The notes beneath the pieces were generated by a model that saw only the letters and a list, made by a program, of their open reading frames with translations, was not told the DNA's origin and ran no database searches. The translations under genes and the position numbers were made by a program. Below, piece by piece: positions 12,771-25,580 of a stretch of DNA of 64,000 nt (within the stretch, counting starts at the first letter, position 1; each line of letters opens with the position of its first letter). The DNA is taken from the NCBI GenBank assembly GCA_013399855.1, contig VXAY01005183.1, positions 1 through 64,000 on the forward strand, read 5' to 3'. The stretch comes from Oxyruncus cristatus. Lineage: Eukaryota > Chordata > Aves > Passeriformes > Cotingidae.

Positions 12771-15577
12771 AAGTGTTACTTTAAGCTGGGCTTTGCACTA
12801 ACAAAGAGCTGCATTGGTTTGTACCTCTGGATATGGGCAGCTATAAAGTAATGTTTATGTAAGAGCTGCAAAACACAACATAAAGACCGAGCTCAGTTAA
12901 AATTGGGTTTAATAAATGTGGTCAGATCAGAAGTTTGACTTCTCTCTGGCTCGAGGCTGGGTAAAGTGGTAGATGCTGAGGAGAGCCTGGTAAAACAAGG
13001 CAAATATTTGATAAATCCCCAGCATGTCCTTGGAAATACCCTCGCTGTGTGCTGCAGGTATTCTGTGTATCCTTTGTATCCCACCTTTTCCAGCCAGAGG
13101 GAGGTCCAGCCATGTTAAATCCCGAGCCATGAGTCCATGATAATGTTTTCCACCTGCTGAATGTCACATACCTGGGGCTTGTGAAGGGAGGTGCTGTTTT
13201 TAGCTCAGCTCCTGGTGAGCAAATGCCCTTAATTTCTGAATTAACTCACCTTTTTTTTTAATTGGTTTGTTTGTTTTAGTCCTTTTTTTTTGAGGGGGAG
13301 GGGGTTTTCAGTGCCTGTTGAGTCCCGTCCTGTGCCACCTAAGTCATGACAAATCCAGTATCTTAGACTGTGTGCTGGGTAGTAAATCCCTCCTGTTCCT
13401 GTGTTGACTGGGCTGTTTAATAACTCTGTTACTTGCTTTCCGTGGAATTGGTTGGGATAACATGGACCTGTGTGTAACTTCACACTTGATCCAACTGGAA
13501 TAGTCTTGCTCAAAGTGGTTCAGGGAACGCTCCAAGTTCTGAGCCGGCAGGACTGTCCAGGTGCTGAACCCTGGCAGGCCACGCACGGCTTGGATTTCTG
13601 ACGTCCCTGCATCCAGGACAACACACCTGCCTGTGTCCAGAGCAGCTGGAAAACCTCAGAGCGAGGGCAGGGAATGATTTCTCTCCGTTTTAGGGCCTCT
13701 CCAAACATCTGTGGGACTCTCAGTTACTGTTTAACTCCAGCTCTGTGTACCCTTCATGTGTGAGGACTGAGTCTGCTGTCGTTTAGAAAATGAGGGTTTT
13801 TTTTTTCCTGCCTTGTCAGTCTCTTTTTGGTGTGGTGTGATTGCTATTTGGCTGTCATTTCTCCAACTTGTAAAGCTGTCTCCAGTGTATGCAGTTTTAT
13901 ATCCTATTAGCTCACTCTTCCTCATCATATCATACAGCCCTGTAATCATCTGGCCTCTCTTCTACCCCCACATACTGTTTTCTAAAAATCTTCCTCCTCT
14001 AAAATGCCTCTGTGTGAGCCTTTCCTTTTTATTTCATATTTATCTTACTTAATTTTTTTTTTCTAGATAAGTATTTGATAGTTGCAGCTTTTTGGAGCCT
14101 CCTGGTTTATTTTTTTAACAGGATCTGCGTGAACACACTGTTTCCAGCACAACAGTGGCAATTCCTTAGCAGGGGGAAGGAGCTGAGAAGCAAATGAAAT
14201 TCCTGCAAGTTGCATCACTGAAAGCACAAGGGTTAATGTTTCTGTCACCAGATGTTCTTCTGTTTCCTGCTTTTACTTTAATGTCTGCATATAAAAAGAT
14301 TTTGGTTTCTTTGTCCCTTTGCACTTGAACTAGAAACTGTAATCTATTTGTGGTGCATCGGAGAGAAGTTATTTTTTTAGTACTTTTGGTTTAACAGTTT
14401 CTCTGTAGAGGAAGAAGAAAAAAAAAAGAAAAACAGATAGAGGCATCTTCCAGTGAAATGTAGAATGAGGGGATTGTGATGTCTGAACTTAACAATGTCT
14501 CTGCTAACGGGACCAAAGATGACAAACCAGATTGAATGGTCCCTTTTATCCCTCTGTTTTGGAGGGAGCCAAGCTGAGGAAAATAATCTCCAAATAAATG
14601 GCTGCGAATGACATTTGCATTTCTCCTCACTGGAAAGTTGGTAACAGTTCTGCGAGGAATGGCTCGGAAATGGGTTTTCTTAAACCTGAGATGAGTAGCA
14701 AGCTTAAATTTCATTGCTGCTGAGCGTTCCTAGCCCAAGATTTCTGTTTTACAGCTGCTATTAAAAATTTATGGGGCAACTTGAGATCAAAGCAAATATA
14801 TATTTTCTTTATTATGTAAACTCAAGTTTTGTGCAACATATGCATCGCATCTCTATGGTTTATGCAGGAGCTCTTGTTGTACTGAAGGCAGACATGGTAC
14901 ACCTAGACCTGAGCTGTGGGAAAACAGGGTTATATCCCAGGATTTGTCTCTCTTTTTTCCTTATCTCCCAAGTAACTTCTTAGGAGTTAGGAAGATCTCT
15001 CCTGAGGTGCTGCACTTGCCTGATTCCTGTTGAAATGTTCTGTGCCGTGCTTCATACTGAGGTTTTGTTACGCCTTCCCTTTGTGTTCCACATAACCCAG
15101 CTTTCCCACTGGTGTGCTGAAGGACTTCCTTGGACTACCTTTCACTTACAGCCCAGACCTAAAATACATTTATAGACATACTTAACCTTATGTGAGGGTT
15201 CAGATTCTCACAGCTGGGGCTTTAAACTACAAGAACTTCCCAGGGAAGGGGGTGGCCTGTATTTCATGCTCAAGACAGCCCTCACTCCAGGTCCTGGGCT
15301 CCTTATAAAACTCCAGGCTCTTTAGAAATGCCTTCTGTTCATTCAGGGTTCTCTGAATATCTTCTCCTTGGCCTCCATTCCCACCTTGCTGCATACAAAA
15401 GCAGGCTGGCAACGTTAGCATCTTTTAGGGTGGCTTTTTTTTTTCTTTTTTTTAGAGAATCTATTTGTTGTCGAACAATCTCAAAGTTTACCAGCACCCG
15501 CGATGTCAGTTTTGCAGAGAAAAGCTTAGATGTGAGCCCTCATGGTTCCAGCTGGAGAAGACAACTGCAGAACTTAG

Positions 15578-15835
15578 AATCATGGAGTCATTTAGGTTGG
15601 AAAAAACCTTCAAGATCATCGAGTCCAACCTTTCACCGATTTCCCCCCTTGTCACCCAGCCCAGAGTACTGAGTACCAGGTCCAGTTGTTCCTTAAACAC
15701 CTTCAGGGATGGGGATTCCACCACCTCCATGAGCAGTTCCAGTGCTTAACAACCCTTTCCATGAAGAAATTCCTCCTGATGTCCAGCCTGAACCTCCGCT
15801 GGCACAGCTCAAGGCCGTTTCCCCCTTGTGCTGTC
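15578..15835 (-). mobile_element. CR1 LINE 3' end, reverse
   Basis: Begins AGAATCATGGAGTCATTTAG and continues through GTTGGAAAAAACCTTCAAGA, CATGAAGAAATTCCTCCTGA and GTCCAGCCTGAACCTCC. Confidence 0.96.
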
Positions 15836-16740
15836 ATGGTTTCTGAAGGCCTGTGCTTGCTGTGTTCTGGCAGCTCTTTGAGATCCACACGTGCCACTTC
15901 TTTTTTTGGTCTGTATTCCACTCCTGTCCTGTTTTTTCCAGCTGCCTGGTGGTCTCTGAGCTCTCACACGAGCTGCTGCTTCTGCGCTCGGTCGGATTTG
16001 TGTGCCCAGTCCTGGGTGTAGCTTAGCCCTCAGTGTGCTGTTCCTTTAAAGCACTGATAAAAAAAACTAGTAAAATGGGGGAGGGAGGGAAGGCAAAAAT
16101 CTGAAAAGCTGCTGGATCTTAAAGATTAATCAGCCTGGTTCAAATAACAAGCAAAGCTACAAACATTCTTTTCTACACAGCGTGTTCTCTCCCATTCTGC
16201 TCTTGCAAAGTTGTTTCTCCAGGGGAAGATTTCAAGCTCCATAAGATTGTGTTCCTATATTAGTGTCAGGACATGGGCTGAGATTATTTGTGTGAATATG
16301 TAGAAACAGCCCCATTACCTGGGGTTCCTTTCACGCTTTCTGGCCCGGTGGAGTTATGGCCTCATATTGTGCCGTCGTGGATCTATTGCTGTTTATCCAC
16401 ATCTGTATTTACAAACTCAGCCCGGGGAGCTCTTGTGCATGAGCTGAGAAAAAGAGAAGTGCAAATGACAGCAACTTCCTACCCTGTGTAATGAGAAAAC
16501 CGGCCCTATTTATAAATACAGTGAAGAATATACAGCGGGGCTCTCACAAGAGGGGTGCGGTCACACCGAGGGTTGCTCTAATTTAGTTGGTTTGTGGGGT
16601 TTTTTTGGCTTTTTTTTTCATTTGAAGGGTGCGTACCCCCAGGTCTGTAAAGAGCTTCCTGCACCCTCATAACACACACAGATAGATAGATTTGTTTCAG
16701 TTCTTGTGCGAGGAAAGAGGTGATAGGAGCAAAGATGAAC

Positions 16741-16928
16741 GATGGGTCAGTTCCTAAAACACACCATCCCCCCAACACTGCAGCCTGAAAGATGGGGGCA
16801 GTTCCTAAAACACACCATCCCCCCAACACTGCAGCCTGAAAGATGGGGGCAGTTCCTAAAACACACCATCCCCCCAACACTGCAGCCTGAAAGATGGGGG
16901 CAGTTCCTAAAACACACCATCCCACAGC
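16741..16928. repeat. 51-bp minisatellite, about 3.7 copies
   Basis: Units begin GATGGGGGCAGTTCCTAAAA and end GCAGCCTGAAA. The first unit is 50 bp (16741-16790), then two of 51 bp (16791-16841, 16842-16892), then a partial unit from 16893. The units are nearly identical, so the array is young or homogenised. Because 51 is a multiple of three, open frames run through it on both strands; these are not genes. Confidence 0.96.
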
Positions 16929-19020
16929 ACTATTGGCAGATCCGGCAGCCACTTTACCCTGGTTTTCCTGGGACTTTTGACCTCCTCTGGTCTCCTGGGT
17001 TGATTTCTTGCCTGAGTAGCCTCAAAGAAGGGTTGTCAAACTATGAGGGGGGGCAGAGAATGGGTAGAAATGATAATTTATTCCTTTACATTTTCTCCTC
17101 TTTTCCAAATGGATTTAACGGTTGTGCTTACGAAGCACCATTTACAACACAGATCAAAACCTGAGGAGGCCTTGTTTAAATCTGGATCAAACAGCAAATT
17201 TGCAGATTGGTGTTAGTGACTTTCTGACTCTTGGTGGTCTGTGAGGTGTTAGAAGGGGGGGCCCTGAAATAATTGCAGCAAATTTTAATGTTCTGTCTCC
17301 TGGGCACGTTTGGTGTTGCTGAGAAGCAGAAGCTGAAGGGGTGCAGAGTTTTATCAATATTTGTAATTAGGAAAATGTTTTGGCAGACAAGTTAGTGGTT
17401 TTATGACTCTACCACTTCTGTGTGTTGTAGTGTTAGTGGGATACAGAGGGTGGCCCATGGAGTTGTTTCAAAACAGTTGGACTTTTTCAAGGTAAGAAAT
17501 GGGATGATGTGAGCCTGAGGCAAAGGGAAGCAGTTGTGTGGAGCAGCCAGGTTGTCCAGCACACCCGAGGTGGTTGTCAGACCTCTGTGTGCCTCCTCCT
17601 GCACTGGACCATCTGTAAAGTTGATGTGTTTTGCCACCATTGAGGGTTGTGATGAGAATTAATAGTTTTCAGTGTGCTCTGGGGACAAAAATATATATGT
17701 TTGTGACTTAAAACTGAACGTGTGTGTTTGTTTATAGAAGAGCATTTGATGCAAGATCAGAGTTTACGTTTATGCAGCAGCTTTTTTCATCTCACCCCTT
17801 CAAAAGCAGGGAGAGGTGGGTAAGAGGGCAGGTGTGGATCCCAGGGAGCAGGTAGACACTGGTCTGAGCAGATGGAAGCTGGACTGGGAGCACTGAGGAG
17901 ACTGGTCATGGTCCTTAGTAGGCAGCACATCCCTGGATAGTGGTGCTCCAGCAGCCTGACCCTGTGGCAGAGTGGAACATCAGGGGTGATAAGTGGTGGA
18001 TGTTAAGTCTGGGCATTTATTAGGAAGGATTTTTCCCTCAGAGAGACTTAACTCACGATATCCATCAGAGACTGATTATTGGATCACCTGGCAAGCAAGA
18101 GAAAACAAGGAAAACCAAGAAATCCTGTTTTCTAGCACCCACTGCCTGGTTGCTTCCCTAGATGTGATTTTTTGTTGACAATTCTATTGCTGGACAGTGG
18201 ACTCCCAGATCAGGCAGTTAAGGGAAAATAAGAGTGTTTTGGAACATCTTGGAAAGGAAAGAGTCTTAAAGGCAACAATAAATGCTCTGGCATAATGCAG
18301 ACTAAACCATCCTTAAAACAAGTCTATATCCATCACTCTGATACACCGAAGTCCCAATCTGCTGATTTGATGTCAGGATGATGAATTATGACCTTTTATT
18401 ATTTATTTATTTTAAAGGTTTAGTTGCAGACTTTATAAAAACATAAAGTGTGTCTGGCTCTGGCTGTGAGGTTTATGGAGTGACTGGGGGAAGCTTTTAG
18501 GTTTGGAGTACAAGTGGTGGCTTGTTTTCACGTATTTGTGTGTAATTTCTATACACACAAATGCATTTGTATGCACATAAAATTGATGTTTGTGTCTGTA
18601 ACGTCCAATGGGTAAAATTACAACCGGGTGTAAATCACTTTTATTCAGGTGCATGGCAGTGGTTGGAGGTCAATCTGTGGGTGTTGCCTCCTATACTTGG
18701 GAGAACTCCCATGTGTGGAGACACAAATTTAAGCTGATAGGGAACCAGTTTAAGGTGGAGTGGTGTAAGACACTCACAGAGACACTTGGGTTGTGCAGAT
18801 TTATTTAAATTGCTCTGAGGTCTGATTCAGTCCTCCCGGTTTGTGCAAACGAGGCCATTGGAGAACATGGCTTTGCACAGCAAACACTTTGCTGGGCTGC
18901 TCCTGGACCATTCTAGCCCTGGGGTACCCGTGGGATGTGTTCAAACCCCAGTGACTGCTCTGTGTCCCAGCAAATGTGGCTCCTGAACACAAGTCCTGCA
19001 GTGTTCCCTTGTGCAGGGCT

Positions 19021-19690
19021 GCAGAATCATGGAATGGTGTAGGTTGGAAGGAACTTTAAAGCTCATCTTGTTCCACCCCCTGCCATGGGATCCAGGGACC
19101 CCTTCCACTATCCCAGTTGCTCCAAGCCCTGTCCAGTCTGACCTTGAACACTTCCACGGAGTCAGGGGCAGCCACAGCTTCTCTGGGCAACCTGTGCCGG
19201 GGCCTCCCCACCCTCACAGCCAGTAATTCCTTCCCTTTATCCCATCTCTCCCTGCTCTCTGGCACTGGGAAGCCATTCCGTGTGTCCTGTCCCTCCAATC
19301 CCTTGTCCCAAGTCCCTCTCCCGCTCTCCTGGAGCCCCTTTAGGCTCTGCAAGGGGCTCTCAGGTCTCCCCGGAACCTTCTCTTCTCCAGGGGAACCCCC
19401 CCAGCTCTCCCAGCCTGGCTCCAGAGCAGAGGGGCTCCAGCCCTGGGAGCATCTCCGTGGCCTCCTCTGGACTCTCTCCAGCAGCTCCACGTCCTTGTGC
19501 TGTTGTTCCCAGGGCTGGAGGCAGCTCTGCAGGTGGGGTCTCACCTGAGGGGGCAGAGGGGCAGAATCCCCCCCTCCCCTGCTGCCCACGCTGTGGGATG
19601 AGCCCAGGACACGGGGGATGCACATGGACAGGGCATGTCCAGTCTCTCACTGACCAGCACCCCCAAGTCCTTCTCTCCAGGCCTGCTTCG
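19021..19690 (-). mobile_element. CR1 LINE 3' end with part of ORF2, reverse (longest copy)
   Basis: The 3' UTR signature (AGGTTGGAAGGAACTTTAAA) continues into a GC-rich part that includes the end of the second ORF (CCTCTGGACTCTCTCCAGCA, GGTGGGGTCTCACCTGAGGG). It is the same subfamily as 44836-45404, in the opposite orientation. Open frames across it (up to about 250 codons) are by-products. Confidence 0.96.
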
Positions 19691-21487
19691 TATTTAATCA
19701 AGTGTGGATGGAAAGATAACACATTACTGGTCCTTTGTTTTAAAATAAACCACTCTGAAACAGCTCCAGTTGTGCACCCACGTGGTGTTTGCCGGGCGGT
19801 TTCTGGACAGTTCTGGCACCCTCATGTTCCTTGGCTTGTGATGATGTTGAGGGCTTATCTTGGTGTCTTGAATGGATCTGATGTGAAATGTCATCAACTG
19901 CCTTTTTCCTCATTTAGACTAAAGCTTTCTCTCTCGACAGCAAGTAAATTGTCCCCTAAAATTTTGGACATTGCTTTTGCTGCTTCCTGGCGTGGGAGTG
20001 ACCAACTCTATTTGCTCAAAGCACAGTTTAATATTTTATAAACAACTTCTTACACCTGTTTCAGCATTTCCTTTATATCCCGTGGAATACAAAACTCACA
20101 GCCCCGGCCCCTTCATGCTCAGGGTGGCAGACAGGGTGGTTTAATTTTCATTTGGGTGTTCTCCCTGAAGGAATGGTGCATTTGTTTGCCCAAATATTGC
20201 ATTTTGAACAGTGAAGCCCAAATTCCTCTGGTCTCCCAGGTGTCTTCCACAAATTTCCTTTGCTTCCCCTTCCCTCACCTGCTGGGGGCAGAAGTAGGGC
20301 TACCTCCCAGGTAGGGAATGATCCATTAGATCCATCCCAGAAGTTCTCCTACCTCCAGTAAATGGATCCAGTGGATGCTGGATGAACCTGGACGTGGCTT
20401 CAGAGGGAGGGTGGTTGTACAAAGTCAGCGCTGCAGGATGCGGGTCGATTGAAATGAAAGCGGTTTAAAGAGCAGGCAGGAGACTTTGGGTTTGAATAAT
20501 TGATCCTTAGTTTTGTTTTGCGCTTGTACTTCTTGGGTTCTGCTGAGAACTTCAGGGCTTTTGTAGCGGGTGTAACTTAAACAGTTGCACTGCTTCCTAT
20601 AAATTTATGCCATGCTGAATTAGAACATGGTTAATCCTGCATATTTCCCAGCTGATTCTTATTTAAAGTCATGTCAAGCTCCATTTGGATGGAAACTAAT
20701 TCAATTGAAAGTGCAGTTTTACTTGATGTAAAGGCTGTGTTACACTTATGTCAAAATGCAGCTTCTCTTTTAAAATACATCTTTTAAATACAGTGAGTCT
20801 TGTCTCGATGAGCTAAATTTCACCTAATTTCTGGTTACCTTGTCCTTCAGAAACACAGAGCTGGCAGAGCTCATCAGCCCACCTTATTTTTATTCCTCAT
20901 TTAAAAGCGAGAAACTGTTTTCCCTGCTTTCTGAATTCCCAGCTGATTCCTCAACTTTGAAAGCAGCAGTCATTGAACTGAGCTAAATAAGCAAAGTAAA
21001 AAGAAAATGTTTGTTCTTTTGTACTTGCAGACAAGGATTCTGCTTGAAAGATGGGTTGGCACTTCATCAGACACTAGTTCCCAGTGCTTACTGGGTGCCT
21101 TCCACTGGTTCTCTGCCTTGATAGCGTTTTCCCTCGGAATATTTATTTTTTTCCCCTGCAAAAACACGCATCTTCTTAATCGTTTTTCCAATTTAAATTA
21201 TTTTAAATTGGGAAGTAATTTTAAAGCTCTTTATTTTTAAAACTGCATGACTCGGCAGTGATGCAGATGCACCGTTGCAGCTGTGTTTGGGGAGTCAAGG
21301 GCACGTGCTTGTGGCAGCCCCGGCCCCGCTGCATCTCCGCTGGGTGGGTGTGGGATTGACGTCGTGCTGCTGGTTGGGGATCTCGTGTTCACACAGCCCA
21401 GCGCTGCCACGGCTTTGCTCCAGGGCCTCGTATCCCAAATTTGGGGATCGGCCTTTTGGTGGGATGTGGGCCCAGGGACCAGGAAAT

Positions 21488-21695
21488 CTCAGAATCGTTG
21501 AATCCCAGAGCGATTTGGGTTGGAAGGGACCTTAAAGCTCATCCCGTTCCACTCCCTGCCATGGGCAGGGACACTTTTCACTCTACCAGGTTGCTCCAAG
21601 CCTTGTCCAACCTGGCCTTGGATACTTCCAGGGATGGGAAGTCCATAATCTCACTGGGCAACCTGTGCCAGGGCCTCACCACCCTCACAGGGAAA
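21488..21695 (-). mobile_element. CR1 LINE 3' end, reverse
   Basis: GATTTGGGTTGGAAGGGACC, then CCTGCCATGGGCAGGGACAC and GGGCAACCTGTGCCAGGGCC. Confidence 0.96.
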
Positions 21696-22112
21696 AAGTG
21701 ATGCAGTCCTGGAGCTGCAGAGGGCCAATGTCCCCTGCTAGAAACTCAGTTACGGGGTCTTTCCCCCAAAGGAAAATCCCTGGAGTGGACTTAAAGCTGG
21801 ACAATACTCTGAGGCTGAGTCTGGACTCGGAAAAGAAGTGACCACAAGTAACTGTGCTGACTGAGCTCCTCTCTAAAGGTGGTGCCCACGTGAAGACCTT
21901 CAGCTGTTTAAATGATGGGATTTGGTTTCACTTCTTTGTTGTGCCTCCTCCTAAGTTTTCAGGATGACTCTGGAAGATTATTGGAAAGGAGCTGCTTAAA
22001 TTGCTGCTGTTAAAGGATATATGTTAGGGCACGATGCTCACTGCTAACAGGGCTCTGCTGGCTATTTTGAGCTCGTTTATCTTTACAGATAATGCTTGTC
22101 CTGGCATCATTT

Positions 22113-22138
22113 GTTGTACTCCTTTAAAGGAGTACAAC
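22113..22138. repeat. Perfect 26-bp palindrome
   Basis: The first half GTTGTACTCCTTT is followed directly by its exact reverse complement with no spacer. The flanks (T/T) do not pair. Confidence 0.97.
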
Positions 22139-22228
22139 TTTTAAAGGCTTTAAATGCAAGTTAAACAGACTATCTACTTCTAAATCCTTCTCTCGAGCTC
22201 ATGTGAGACACTGAAGATGGCACCAATA

Positions 22229-22600
22229 TGGAATCATAAATCACAGATGGTTTGGGTGGGAAGGGAGCTTAGAGATCATCCCATTCCACCCCCTGCCGTG
22301 GGCAGGGACACTTTCCCCTACCTCAGGTTGCTCCAAGACCCGACTAGCCTGGCCTTGGACACTTCCAGGGATGGGGCAGCCACAAGCTTCTCTGGGCAAC
22401 CTGTGCCAGGGCCTCACCAGCCTCACAGCCAAAAATTCCTTCCCTGTATCCCATCTCTCCCTCCTGTCTGGCAGTGGGAAGCCATTCCCTGTGTCCTGTC
22501 CCTGCATCCCTTGTCCCAGGTCCCACTCCAGCTCTCCTGGAGCCCCTTTAGGCTCTGGAAGGGGCTCTCAGGTCTCCCTGGACCCTTCTCCAGGTGTCCT
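22229..22600 (-). mobile_element. CR1 LINE 3' end, reverse
   Basis: ATGGTTTGGGTGGGAAGGGA through CTTCTCTGGGCAACCTGTGC to GGAGCCCCTTTAGGCTCTGG, same subfamily as 19021-19690. Confidence 0.96.
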
Positions 22601-22745
22601 CATGGATCCAGTGTGGGAAGGGATCTTAAAGACCATCCAGTCCCACTCTCTGCCATGGGCAGGGACACTATTCCAGATTTCTTCAACCTGGCCTTGGACA
22701 CTTCCAGGGATCCAGGGGCAACCACAGCTTCTCTGGCCATGTCCT
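22601..22745 (-). mobile_element. Second CR1 3' end abutting the previous copy, reverse
   Basis: The 3' signature restarts at GTGTGGGAAGGGATCTTAAA and runs to CCACAGCTTCTCTGGCCATG. The two copies lie head to tail: either one CR1 inserted into or beside another, or a local duplication. Confidence 0.9.
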
Positions 22746-23257
22746 TTCCCTGACAAACAGTGGGACTTGGGTGGGTGGCAGGGCTGTGGCCTGCAAAGGT
22801 TAACATTGGGATCAGTGTGTAGAAGAATCATTTCTTATTCACAAATGGTTTAACTCTGCTGAAGGCAAGGCAGGCAAGTCTCCCTGCAGTCTCTAGAGCA
22901 GGAGCTCTGTTTGCAAAAAGAGCATCCTTGACAGATGCAGCTTCTGTGCAGCAGTTAAAAATAAACTGTAAGGAGTTTAACACGGGGAAAAAAAAAAAAA
23001 AGGTTGGAAAACAAATCTGGGCATCAGTTTAAGACAACTCTAGTTTTCTGAGTGTATTGGGGAATTAATTTCTGAGATCTTGAGGCAGGAAATGTCTGTG
23101 TGCAGCTGTAATAGCTTCTTTTGCTCTCCTTTTGGGATATTAACTTTTCCTGTTCCTTAGGCCTGGGCTGTTTGCTCTCCTGAAGTGAACTAAGCTCCAT
23201 CTGCTTTCTAAAAATGAGAGGAACAGGGTTTCGCCACATGGAATGTACAAATCGAAA

Positions 23258-23490
23258 GAGAGGAAATTTAGGTTGGATATTAAGAAGAAATGTTTCCCTG
23301 TGGGGGTGGTGGGATGCAAGAACAGGTTGACCAGGGGTGGATGTCCCAGCCCTGGAAGTGTCCAAAGCCAGGTGGGATAAAGCCTTGAGAAACCTGGGAT
23401 AGTGGAAGGTGTCCCTGCCCATGGCAGGGGGGTTGGAACGAGATTATAGAAGTCCATTCCAACCTCTTAACTCTCTAAGATTCTGTGTAG
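23258..23490 (+). mobile_element. CR1 LINE 3' end, forward
   Basis: TTTAGGTTGGATATTAAGAA, GAAACCTGGGATAGTGGAAG and the end CTAAGATTCTGTG. It is the only forward copy within a run of reverse ones. Confidence 0.93.
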
Positions 23491-24332
23491 GGATCTGAGG
23501 TAGGATTTTTTTGGTGGTTTGTCCAGCAAGGGTATTTTAGGACAGCATAATAATTTAATATTTATACAGTTTGGGTTTTTTTGTTCGGTCTTGAGCAAAT
23601 AAGTGCCTCCAGTGTGATCTGAGTTTTGTCATCTAAAAATGTTGTCTCTTCCTATTGCATGTTTTGTTTTATTTACCAGTTAGTGACAGCTGAATAGATT
23701 ATAAATACATGGATTCAGATAAAACTCTTTTACTGAAACATAGAGAGTGTTTGTTTTCATTCCTTCCCTCTTAGTTTGGAGTCAAAAGCATAAAAGCTCC
23801 TTAGGATCGATAGCTTTCTGGTTTTCTTAGGAACAGATTTCTTTTTCCTCCGCTTTTTTTTTTTTCCTGCATGTGTGTTGGAGATACCATTTAGGCTCTG
23901 ATCCCGAAAATGCTGAAGTATGCTGGTAATCCTGCTAAATCCACTTTGAATCTCCCAAGTGGAAAAGCTCCCGCTGTCGGGGCCGTGCGTTCTCTACCCA
24001 AGAACTTTTCAGTGTGGTAACTTGAGATGGGGAGCTGCAGCTCTATTTAATCTTTAAAAGTACTGTAATACTTTCAAATGTATTGTAATTGGATCAAAGT
24101 GACCGGGATAAAGTTATTGGCTTTGTGCTGTTGCCTTGAAATGTTTGCTTTTAAAAAAACCTGCTCGGTACTTGAGACAGTCTTGGGTTTTTTGTGTGTG
24201 CCAGTAAAATAGGTGAAAGCACTTAATGATTATTCATGGTTTTTGAGACCTGTAGTTTGGGTAAAATGTGGGAGCAAAGCATCCTCTGGATTCTTGGGAG
24301 ATTGCTGTGCTGTCCCAGTGTGCTTGGTAGTT

Positions 24333-24526
24333 CAAAGAATCCCAGAATGGTTTGGGTTGGAAGGGACCGTAAAGCTCATCCAGTTCCACCCCCTGCCACA
24401 AGGGGACATCTTCCGCTATCCCAGGTTGCTCCAAGCCCTGTCCAGCCTGGCCTTGGACACTTCCAGGGATGGGGCAGCCACAGCTTCTCAGGGTAACCTG
24501 TGCCAGGGCCTCCCCACCCTCACAGT
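24333..24526 (-). mobile_element. CR1 LINE 3' end, reverse
   Basis: AGAATGGTTTGGGTTGGAAG, CTTGGACACTTCCAGGGATG, ACCTGTGCCAGGGCCTCCCC. Confidence 0.96.
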
Positions 24527-24879
24527 AATCGTTTGCCTACAGTCTGTATCATCCTGACATCCTTTGTGTTTTTGCCTCCTTCCAGTTTCTCCACCATTCC
24601 CTTTCCTTGTTGTACCTTGAACCAGGAGCTGTGGGAGCAAAGGCAGAACCACGGAGAAGAGTTGGTGTGTTGAAGGGGGTCTTAGAAAAGGATTTGGGCA
24701 CTATCAGGATGACTTGAAAGCTCAGGTGAAGAGTCTGAGGGGGAAGGAACTGAGGCAAAAATGATGGTAACAGGGAAAAATCTATACACATCAGGAATAG
24801 TTTCTGTAGGGAAGATCAAAGCAAGCCAGGGAGAACTGGAAGGAAAATTCAGCTTTCACGAGCACCAAGATGAATAGGA

Positions 24880-25028
24880 TCATATCATGGAATCATTTGG
24901 GTTGGAAGGGACCTTAAAGCTCATCTTGTTCCACCCCCTGCCGTGGGCAGGGACACCTTCCACTATCCCAGGTTGCTCCAAGCCCCGTCCAGCCTGACCT
25001 TGGACACTTCCAGGGATGGGGCAATCTG
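24880..25028 (-). mobile_element. CR1 LINE 3' end, reverse, truncated
   Basis: ATCATTTGGGTTGGAAGGGA to CACTTCCAGGGATGGGGCAA, then unrelated sequence. Another CR1 copy follows after about 50 bases. Confidence 0.95.
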
Positions 25029-25076
25029 TAGGCTCTGGCAGCCTTTGTGTTGCCTTCAGAAAAGGCAGTTTTTTGT

Positions 25077-25580
25077 AGAATCCCAGAATCAGCCAGGTTG
25101 GAAAAGACCTCTGAGATCATGGAGCCCAACCCTCGCTTCAACCCCACCGCGGTTCCCAGCCCATGGCATTGATGCCACATCCAGTCTATCCTTAAACACC
25201 TCCAGGGACGGGGAATCCACCCCCTCCCTGGGCAGCCCATTCCCAGGGCTGAGCACTCTCCATGGAAAGAATTCCTGCCCAGTATCCAACCCGCCCCTCC
25301 CCTGGCACAGCTGGAGGCCGAGCCCTCTTGTCCTGCTGCTGGTTCCTGGGAGCAGAGCCCGACCCCCCCCGGCTCCCCCCTCCTGGCAGGGAGTTGTGCA
25401 GAGCGATGAGGTCTCCCCTGAGCCTCCTCCTCTCCAGGCTGAGCCCCCCCAGCTCCCTCAGCCTCTCCTCACGGCAATTGTGCTCCAGTCCCTTCCCAGC
25501 CTGGCTGCTCTGCCCTGGCCCTGCTCCAGCCCCTCCGTGTCCTCCCTGAGCTGAGGGCCCAGAGCTGGGCCCAGTTTTCA
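25077..25580 (-). mobile_element. CR1 LINE 3' end with ORF2 tail, reverse, second subfamily
   Basis: CCAGGTTGGAAAAGACCTCT, CATGGCATTGATGCCACATC and CCAGGCTGAGCCCCCCCAGC. Its 5' part differs from the 19-kb copy and matches 62238-62730 instead. Confidence 0.95.

Noticed and set aside
16578..17164. Repeated-peptide frames of 124 and 140 codons on both strands
   Set aside because: They result from a 51-bp minisatellite whose period is a multiple of three.
19280..20041. 253-codon plus-strand frame, the longest in the window
   Set aside because: It runs antisense through the longest CR1 fragment; GC-rich CR1 sequence has few stops on this strand.
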